Shown here piece by piece: positions 56,617 through 64,000 of a stretch of 64,000 nucleotides of DNA. The notes below the pieces were generated by a model. It was not told where the DNA came from and did not search any database. It was given only the letters and a program-made list of their open reading frames with translations. The DNA is taken from NCBI GenBank assembly GCA_047495785.1, contig JBLDXI010000012.1, forward strand, positions 744,001-808,000, in the 5' to 3' direction. Positions within the stretch are counted from its first letter, which is position 1; each line of letters starts with the position of its first letter. The DNA is from Lepidodermella squamata (taxonomy: Eukaryota; Gastrotricha). Position numbers and translations under genes: made by a program.

Positions 56617-58375
56617 TCAGATTTCCTGTGCTGTAATTGTGCAATTCGCGGGTACAGCCGGTATATCACTGGATCTATCAAGACTGCATTGGTAAGAGCA
56701 ACTGTCATAGTTGGCAATTGGCTGAAAGAAGACTTTGTTCCTCATCATTATCAGTCCAGCCTGTCTATCGCCAGTCAAGGCCGTTGGTCTATCCGACTTC
56801 GAAGCAGTTAGGATCAGTGCGAAAAATACCAGCGAAATTAATAGGGCTGAGGATAGGTATAAAATTAGGCCGATGTTATTGACAGCGTTCAGGTATTTTG
56901 AGATTTTCTTCGCTTTCTTCTCGAGGGCAGCGACAACGTCGGGATCGGAGCCTTTTTTCGATTCACCCTCTGCAGCTTCAGTGTATTCCCTAACTCGACC
57001 GGTGAAGTGCAAAATCAGGGCAGAAAACATCGTTCCAAAAATTGTAGCGACAAAGAGACTCATCAAGTACTAATTTCGAAATTAAAATAAAAAAAAATCG
57101 AGAAAATGATGGAAAAACCCACGTAGTAAAGTAGAGGAATATCGGTAGCATTCGGTGGCAAAGAACTGATAACAGTTGAAAAAATGAAGAAAAAGGTCAG
57201 CAGAACCACAAAGCAGACTCCCATCTTCTCGCCACTACAATAAGGAATTGGATACAAATTTGATCAACAACTTTCGAAGTGACCTCTCAGGTGGAATTAT
57301 GAACATTGCAGCCCCGGAGAAAGCCAAAAGAACAGTTGGAATAACCAGGCTGAAAGGGAAATTCAAGAATAAATCGGAATCGATCACAAGAATTACCTAA
57401 GAAGATGAAATGTTGACCTTCTCTCCAAGATTAGTTGAATTCTAGAAAAAAAATTGAATTTTTTAAAAACAATAAGTATTTTTTTTTATAATTACGAGTA
57501 TATTCCTACGGAATATCCTTCGGTTGTCTCGCGGAGTAAATCACGTTCTGCAGCGGCCCTAGATCCGAGAAATCTCCACTGTGGATGGGGGATGTAGTTC
57601 GAAGCACAAATCGTCCTGATTTTTCTAAAATTCCGAATGAAGCAAAAAATTCCTCACAATTTGAATCTTCAGGCATACTTTTCGTTGAACTGGACGAACT
57701 CGTGTTCCGAAAGCAATGTAAAATTCGCCGCGCAAATCTGTTTTTGTCAAAAGAGGTCAAATTGAGGTCAAATCATTATTGCTCATAATACTTGGTAATC
57801 GAGAGGGAATGCGCGAAGTCTGAAGCTGCAGGCTAATTGGAAAGTATTGTAGAGTAGCATCTCAGCCCGGCCATCTGGGGTAACTTGAATCGGAGCTTTT
57901 TCAAGCATGTCTCGCCAGTCGTTGAGATTGATCATATTCAGCACCTGTAAATTCAATTTTTTTAATTTTTTTTTCAAAATTTGAATTATTTAATTACTGT
58001 AATTTTTGGGGTCCATACAGCGGCTTGGGCTTTATTCAACGTATAAATATTGGCGTTGCAATAATCCGAACTCGACCATGTGTAATTCAAAACCGTCACA
58101 TCCCAAATCAGAGACAATGCCCCAGAAATTGTTATCGTATTGCGTTGCTCGTCAACATTTTGGAAAGCAATCAGGTAAAACATCAAATCAACCGTTATTT
58201 CAGGAGACCCTCCATCGCCCATCACCACTGGAGGGATATTAGGAGAGTTGACAACATTGCTGCCGGTCAGAGTGTCTTTCAACGCTAGATAAGCGTTGAC
58301 ATTCGCCTTATTATTCGGGCAAGTTAACTGAGCCGAAATCAGCGGCAAAAATGTAACGAAAAACCAAATTAACAT
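56617..58375 (-). CDS. Cys-loop channel subunit 3 (type A)
   Basis: Eight exons: 57998-58375, 57792-57944, 57679-57737, 57496-57615, 57397-57441, 57284-57349, 57123-57234 and 56617-57069 (461 residues). Seen: signal peptide MLIWFFVTFLPLISA, SGALSLIWDV, AVWTPKIT, Cys-loop CSFRLRAFPLDYQVC, HPQWRFLGSR, helix 1 LVIPTVLLAFSGAAMFII, helix 2 SGEKMGVCFVVLLTFFFIF, IPLLYY, helix 3 FVATIFGTMFSALIL, helix 4 NIGLILYLSSALLISLVFF, and a Cys-containing tail (SCSYQC). The length equals that of subunit 5 exactly and the exon boundaries correspond. Ligand unknown; the GEK motif suggests cation selectivity. Confidence 0.85.
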
Positions 58376-58736
58376 GGCTTCAATCCACTTGTTACAGAAA
58401 TTTTTATCAACAGATTGCGAATGGAATCATAAGTAATGCAAAGGAGCATCGATTTTATTGATCGGTAAAAAACATCTTGAACAAACGTATGATAGTCGCT
58501 ATTCATGCATTGTTAATTAAGAACCATTGTTCGACTCTTATTTGCGAGTTAGGCTGTCGTTAAGCTGGCTGTGATCGATTGTACACACTCTCCAAGCACA
58601 ATCCTAAAAATAATACCAACTCAGTTGAAGGTTCGTTCTTTCAACCTTCATATCTATGGTTCATTCGATTATTTTGTCAATTTATGCAATCAGCTTTGAA
58701 TAACAGATTGATCGAAAAATGTTCAGATTTTTATTC
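58376..58736 (-). other. 361 bp between subunits 4 and 3
   Basis: On the minus strand AATAAA directly follows the stop of subunit 4 (around 58728-58735). No separate promoter element can be identified; this is the longest gap in the array and the likeliest place for an internal promoter. Confidence 0.4.
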
Positions 58737-60344
58737 TTAGCATAGCCAAAATTGAAAGTTGGGTTTATGAAAAAGTTCGCCGTCAATCAAAAACTTTGAA
58801 TCATTTCGCTTTAGGTAGACTGGAGTCACCCTTTGCTCAGTTTTCGTATACAATCCGAAAATGACGGCACATATTGTCGTGGTTAAAATTCCATAAATTA
58901 TGATTGCGGCAAAATTAAGAACTGTCGAAGGTCGAATTCGCCTCGTTTCCTGTATTTTTCAGATGTTCAACTCAATTATAGATATTTTTGTAATTACGCT
59001 CATTGACGTTGCCTCTTGGAAGGCAAGACGTAAAGTAAACGCCGCCAAAACCTGAAATCGATGTAATCAAAATTATACCAAAAATTATATTTCGAAGTTA
59101 CCGTAGCTACGACTGTGGTAACAAAAAGACTGAATAAAAGCTGAAAAAAATGAAAAAAAAATTAAGGAGGATTTTTTCGAATCTTCAATTTTACCCAATA
59201 AAGCAGAGGCATTTCAGTTGGCGTAGATATAGCTGGCATAGATTCCGAAACTCCAGCGAAAACAACTGAAAAATTGGCGCTAATTAATCCGAAAGCATCA
59301 TTATTCCAGAAATTTACCGAAAAATGATAAAAGTACAGTGCATGAAATGTTCATTTTCTCCTCAGAATCGCTTGGGGTCACAAAAATTGCGAAACCCGAA
59401 ACAGCGAGAAGTATCGTTGGCAGAACAACGCTGACGAGATGAAAGGTTCCTCTTCTTCGAATGACGAAGCTTATTCTCGCTCGTTCGTAGCCACCAACAA
59501 TTGAAATGCGATAGTTGGAACCGAGAAATTCCCACTGCGGATGATCCAGAGCGGGTTCCTAAAGGTCCAGGAATTTTTCGGATGAAAGATGATTTTATTG
59601 CGCTTTTAACTCACAACTGCGCAAGACGCGTTTGAGTAAGGGTATTTAAAACGGACAATGTCCAAATCGGCAATGGCAGTCATCTCGATATAGCAAATCT
59701 GCATAATTAATTCAAAAATTGGTTTATTAGCAAAGACTCCAAGTACTCATACCTGGGTATCAAATGGGTAGTTGGCTAATTGCAACCTGAAAAAATGAGA
59801 ATTGAAACCTGAGCGAACAAGGGATCTTATGACTTTGCGCTCTCACCTGCATGAAAGTTGAAATGGCGAAAATAATCTCCACTCAGCAATTCTATCTAAA
59901 TCAACGTTAATTGGAGCCTTGTCCATGCAATCGCGCCAATCTTCAAATTTCGAATATTTTTGAGAAATTGTAGCTGAAACTATAGCCTCAACTATTACCG
60001 TGAAGATTCAGAGAATTTACCGGGACAATTTTAGGCGTCCAAATGGTGTCTTGTGGCTTGGCGACCGCAAATCCCAGAGTAGATGGCCGCCCATTGAACA
60101 TAGTCGAAGGTAGTTTCCATTTCAAAGAAACCGATGCTGAAATTGATATTGTGTTGCTCTTCTCATCGACGTCTCCAAAGGCCGTGAAAATGATACCAAA
60201 GGTCACTTCGATCTCGTTATTCGAGTCAACCGGCGGAACGTCGATGTCCATTTCTTTAATTGAATTAATGTCCCGAGATTGAGACGCGAACATCTCGTTA
60301 TTGCCAGAAACCATTTGAAAATATAATAGTAATAAAGGCAACAT
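58737..60344 (-). CDS. Cys-loop channel subunit 4 (type B)
   Basis: Nine exons: 59999-60344, 59847-59973, 59753-59786, 59615-59698, 59318-59558, 59195-59265, 59102-59140, 58998-59051 and 58737-58949 (402 residues). Seen: signal peptide, VPPVDSNNEIEV, SVSLKWKLP, IWTPKIVP, DWRDCMDKAPINVD, Cys-loop with YPFDTQ, ASCAV, DHPQWEFLGSNY, helix 1 LVSVVLPTILLAVSGFAIF, helix 2 EEKMNISCTVLLSFF, PLLYW, helix 3 LLFSLFVTTVVAT, a short cytoplasmic loop, helix 4 FAAIIIYGILTTTICAVIF and an extracellular tail ending FWLC. The cytoplasmic loop is much shorter than in subunit 2, which explains its smaller size. Exon phases match subunits 2 and 6. Confidence 0.85.
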
Positions 60345-60374
60345 CTAATAATTTTTAATTTTAATAATTTGTGG
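60345..60374 (-). promoter_or_regulatory. 30 bp intercistronic gap with acceptor at the ATG
   Basis: The stop of subunit 5 and the ATG of subunit 4 are only 30 bp apart on the same strand. The gap ends in TTATTAG immediately before ATG, so a trans-splice acceptor at the start codon is plausible. No room exists for an ordinary promoter. Confidence 0.55.
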
Positions 60375-62230
60375 TTAATACAACGGGCAAAGTTCGCTAA
60401 CAATTCGCTCAGTTTTCCGATCTATATAACAATTTATACAGTCAACAAAATCTGGAATGTGGGAGAAAAAAGTTAAACCCCGCATCTTGAAAAGTCCCTT
60501 ATGAGGTCCATCAATTGTTGTAGGAGAATTTTTCGAAGCATCATCGACAATGAAGCAGACGATGATGATCGTTAGTCCGGTAACGATAATTAGGTAAGCG
60601 TATAAGGCCGCGTTATTTGCAAAGTTCAGGCGTTTCTCGAGTTGATACGCTTTTTCCGTCAAGTTTTCGAAATGTTCGCCCTTTAGGCTGGAGCGACGTC
60701 GATAAATCCGAACTTCGAGCTGCTCGTGAATTCCGGCGAGGTGAAGGATAGATGCAGCAGCTAATGTTCCGATAATTGTTGTGGCAAATAAACTGAATAA
60801 ATACTGATTAAAAAAATTTAAATAGATTTTAAAATTCTATAAAATTCATTTTACGTAGTACAGCATCGGAATATCGGTTGAATTTGGTGGGAATGAACTG
60901 ATGACCGTTGAAAAAATGAAGAAGAAGGTCAGTAGAACAACAAAGCAAACTCCCATTTTTTCGCCACTGTATAGAAAACAATAAATCGCAGCCATTTCCC
61001 TTAGTTAGAATACCTACCTGTTTGCTGTTAGGAAAAAATTGTAAATTTCCATCGAAATTTCAATTTCAAAGCTTACCAGGAATGATGAACATGGCGGATC
61101 CGGAATAAGCCAAAAGAAGCGTCGGAATTATCAGGCTATAATTTCCCAATAAAATTCAACAATTTTCTATTTTTCTGAATTCCTTTACCTGACCAAATGA
61201 AATAGGGGTTTCCGCTTAAAAATCATTTGAATCCTTGAAAAATTTCCATAAATTCAAGTTGCAATGAAGTTACTGGAGCATTACGAAAGGATGTTGACCC
61301 TTGTCAGCGTATGGGGATCGAATAGATAGTCGTATTCAGCTGCACTTCTCGAGCCTACGAATTCCCATTGTGGGTTAGGAACGGGACTCATTGAACACAT
61401 GGGAACAAGCGAGCTGAGGTATGGGAATAATATTTATTTCATCAATAAATTATGCAAAAAAATGTGACTCACGCTTTCGCGAATTCGACGTAAGGAAACT
61501 CAGCCACAAGGGACATGTTAACAGCGCAAACCTGTTGGACGTAAAAAAGTAGGTCATCCCGCTTTTTATAGGTCAATTTGCCTTACTTGATAGTCTAAAG
61601 GGAAGGAACGGAGTCGCAGATTGCAAGCCAGTTCGAATGTTGAATACAATATCATTTGCGCTTGCCCTCGCGTCACATCAATTTCAAGCGTCGTTTTCTC
61701 CAACATATCACGCCAATCGTCCAAATTTAACATATTCGGAATCTATAGCATGCCCTATTACAATTTGAGACCGTATTTTTCACGAAATTACCGTAATTTT
61801 TGGCATCCAAGTCCTTGATTGAGCTTTGCTCAGCGTAAAGATCGTAACATTGCAGAAATCATTCGGCTCCCAGGTATAGTTTAATGCTTTAACGTCCCAT
61901 AACATTGAAAGAGCTCCAGAAACTGATAAATTCGAATTAAATCGAAAATTAGAAAATTGAAAATAAATTACTAGTGATTGTGTTTCTTCGCTCATCGATG
62001 CTTTGGATTGAAATCAAAATTAAAACGGTGTATAGGCTAATCATTTTAAACGGCTCGGCGTTTGGTTCAATGGGTGGTACATTCGCATCGCTAACGGCGG
62101 TTTTCTCCAGATGATTTTTCAACGCTTCGAACACGTCCGCGCCAGATTGGCGACATTTCGATTCGGAAATGGCAGCTGAGACTGATTTTAAGCTAACAAT
62201 TGAGATAATTAGGAAATCGCAAAACTTCAT
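60375..62230 (-). CDS. Cys-loop channel subunit 5 (type A)
   Basis: Ten exons: 61972-62230, 61792-61922, 61587-61742, 61473-61531, 61285-61413, 61189-61233, 61077-61135, a 7 nt microexon 61018-61024, 60855-60966 and 60375-60803 (461 residues). The microexon is required to keep frame and yields the same length as subunit 3. Seen: signal peptide, ISGALSMLWDV, SRTWMPKIT, Cys-loop CNLRLRSFPLDYQVC, NPQWEFVGSR, helix 1 LIIPTLLLAYSGSAMFII, helix 2 SGEKMGVCFVVLLTFFFIF, IPMLYY, helix 3, helix 4 AALYAYLIIVTGLTIIIVCF, and a tail with DCINC and a Cys near the end. Ligand unknown. Confidence 0.85.
61018..61024 (-). other. 7 nt microexon of channel subunit 5
   Basis: On the minus strand, CAAACAG is flanked by TTCCTAACAG and GTAGGT. 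It joins ...ATTCCTG and TGGCGAAAAA in frame between membrane helices 1 and 2 (giving I-P-A-N-S-G-E-K). In subunit 3 the same position is encoded without the intron (59+7 = 66 nt exon). Confidence 0.75.
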
Positions 62231-62402
62231 CCTTGAGAGCTTGAAAAAATATCGAGTTCAAGTTCTGGTTTGATACATTTTATTCACGCAGGAAACTAGT
62301 CATATTCCCTGTAGATTCCGGGTTGCTAGCATTAATTGCTTGCTAGGAACAAACACCATTTTTCGAATTGCGTCAAATCAAACAAGTTTATTTTTTTATT
62401 AA

Positions 62403-63713
62403 TCAGCATTGCGTGAACTTGAAATTCGGAGGATAGAAAAGTTCTCCGGCAATTGTGAAGTTGCCATCCGGCAAAATAACTTGCGCTCGCTCGTAATGAC
62501 CTTTGACATAAAGCGAGAAAATGATAACACCAATAACTAGCACAATCAGTCCATAAAGCCCGATTCCAACCAGGTTGGCGGTATTTATCCGTTGTTTCAT
62601 TTTTTCGAACTTGAGATCAATTTCATCATCCGCCGATGATGGGTTATCTTTCTTCAAGTTTGTGTCACTGATTTTTCTTTCGTGGTGTGGTAAAATCTGA
62701 AATTTAGGAAAATTTAGGAAAATCAAGGTGAAAAGGCGAAAAGATAATTTCCTTACCGAAGATATTGAATTAAATATTGTCATCGTTTTCCCTTTCATTT
62801 CGGCGTAATACCACAGGTGAAGCAGAACTGCAGCGTATATCTTTCAAAAAAGTAATAAAAATAACTATTTTATTACATCAATTTTATTTACCGAAGCTAG
62901 AACCACTGTCGTGAAAAGGGCGAAAAGTAGCTGTAAATTAATAAATTATTAAAATTGCCTATAAGCCCTTGATCTTTCCTACCCAATAAATTAAAGGCAT
63001 CTCTGACGTCATTGAAATCGCTGGCATAGAGCTGGTGACACTGCTAAAAATCACTAACAAATTACAAAAAAATTCTGAAATTGTTTTAAATTAATAGAAA
63101 AATACCGAAAAATGATAGCTCGACTGTGAAAGCTATGTTCATTTTTTCCTCGGAATTACTCGGTGTAAGGAAAATCGCGAAGCCTGATAACGCGAGAAGT
63201 ACGATAGGTGTGATGATGCTAAATTCGTAGAAAGACACCCGCCGTTTCATTGCGAATCGAATGATAACCGATGGTACATCATCGCGATCGATGATGTAGT
63301 TGGTACCGAGAAATTCCCACTGTGGGTTTTGCAAAATGTAGCGCTAAAAAAATTGGATAGGTTTATTGCAATTATTGATATTAGGATAAAAATAATTACC
63401 AAGGTACACGATGCGTTATTGGGAGGGTAGCGAAAATTGATGAAATCATTTTCGACAAGGGATGCAAGTTCGATGTGGCAAATCTGAAGAAAAGGATACT
63501 AGGAACCCAAAACGAAAATTGCAAATCATTTACCTGGGTGTCGTAAGGGTAAAGATAAAGAGCTGTCCTAAATTAACAAAAATAGTGAAATTGAAATTTT
63601 GAAATTGAAATTTACTCACTTGCAAGAGAGGTCAAACGGATTATAAAGTCGCCATTGAGCTGTTCCGTGATTATCCACCTCAACAGCAACTTTGTCCTGA
63701 TTATCTCGCCAAT
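62403..63713 (-). CDS. Cys-loop channel subunit 6 (type B), 5' end missing
   Basis: Eight exons: 63620-63713, 63534-63567, 63400-63483, 63106-63343, 62983-63053, 62892-62930, 62757-62840 and 62403-62696. Seen: DWRDNQDKVAVEVD, Cys-loop with YPYDTQ and 13 residues between Cys, NASCTL, NPQWEFLGTNY, helix 1 SIITPIVLLALSGFAIF, helix 2 EEKMNIAFTVELSFF, PLIYW, helix 3 LFALFTTVVLA, helix 4 LVGIGLYGLIVLVIGVIIFSLY and a tail ending FTQC. The exon for signal peptide and the first 110-120 residues is not found in the remaining 290 bp, so the gene either continues outside the window or is decayed at its 5' end. AATAAA follows the stop within 20 bp. Confidence 0.8.
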
Positions 63714-63924
63714 CTGTTCAAACCAAAAAAATGGCTCACCACCACAGCGTAACAGAAATAACCAAAGTGCAACACAAAATTTAATATTTTGCAGCACACA
63801 TTTTTGCAACACACGACCTTGTTTTTGGCATTAGTGAAACAAGTAAAATTCAGGCATACCAATAGATGTTATAGCGGGCGCGGAATACGACCGTGGTAAT
63901 TGTTTGAATGTCAGGGACGTTGGT

Positions 63925-63986
63925 ACCGGGTAAACCGGGTAAAAACCGGGTAAAACCGGGTAAAACCGGGTACTACCCGGGTAAAA
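63925..63986. repeat. short tandem repeat of ccgggtaaaa
   Basis: About six units of a 10-11 bp word (ccgggtaaaa, with variants) just upstream of the first recognisable exon of channel subunit 6, near the window end. It may mark decay or instability of that gene's 5' part. Confidence 0.7.
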
Positions 63987-64000
63987 ATTGAAAATCGTCC

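Noticed and set aside
1-64000. tRNA, rRNA or other structured RNA genes
   Set aside because: None recognised by eye on either strand; a covariance-model scan (tRNAscan-SE, Infernal) would be needed to exclude them.

Overview
The window is metazoan nuclear DNA. It has spliced genes with mostly 45-70 bp introns in the compact parts, animal-specific families (neuroligin, copper type II monooxygenase, PTIP/PAXIP1, PABIR/FAM122, USP12/46, Cys-loop channels) and a Polinton/Maverick-type virus-like element. Closely spaced same-strand genes with AATAAA followed by a splice acceptor just before the next ATG resemble spliced-leader operons. A small invertebrate, possibly nematode-like, is the best guess, but the species cannot be fixed from sequence alone. 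Exon models were built by hand from reading frame, GT/AG sites and phase.

Layout. 1-4495 is repeat-rich and gene-free. A seven-exon PABIR/FAM122 homologue (+) lies at 4496-6165, followed by 7.4 kb without a recognisable gene. A neuroligin-like adhesion protein (+, eight exons, 13626-21291) hosts an opposite-strand DOMON/copper monooxygenase gene (DBH/MOXD/tyramine beta-hydroxylase family, 14385-16322) in its second intron. A PAXIP1/PTIP-like BRCT protein (-, 21889-23825) converges on it. A USP12/46 deubiquitinase (+) is at 26699-28126. An unrecognised, strongly disordered protein (+) starts at 30903; its last exon found ends at 35297 with an open splice donor.

39743-53783 is a giant near-perfect palindrome: two copies of the same half of a Polinton-like element, head to head, with arms of about 6.8 kb around a 391 bp unique spacer. 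Each arm carries an end with three 62-63 bp tandem repeats, a Cys-rich 71-residue protein, a 268-residue unknown, a basic protein, a protein that looks like a TATA-binding protein (TBP), a small membrane protein, a DDE integrase with chromodomain, another small membrane protein, a penton-like protein and a basic minor-capsid-like protein. Only the first part of the major capsid gene exists, in the spacer. No DNA polymerase B, packaging ATPase or protease is seen. The left arm is damaged (one-base deletion in the TBP-like gene, a segment of the 268-residue gene replaced by an inverted copy of nearby DNA); the right arm is intact.

53803-63713 is a compact tandem array of six Cys-loop (pentameric ligand-gated) channel genes, all on the minus strand, alternating strictly between two paralogue types (in transcription order B-A-B-A-B-A). 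The last one (A) is cut off in an intron by the edge of the Polinton palindrome. Its missing half is not on the other side, and the long gene on the left flank also runs toward the element without a terminal exon, so the palindrome sits at a structural breakpoint or an assembly join.
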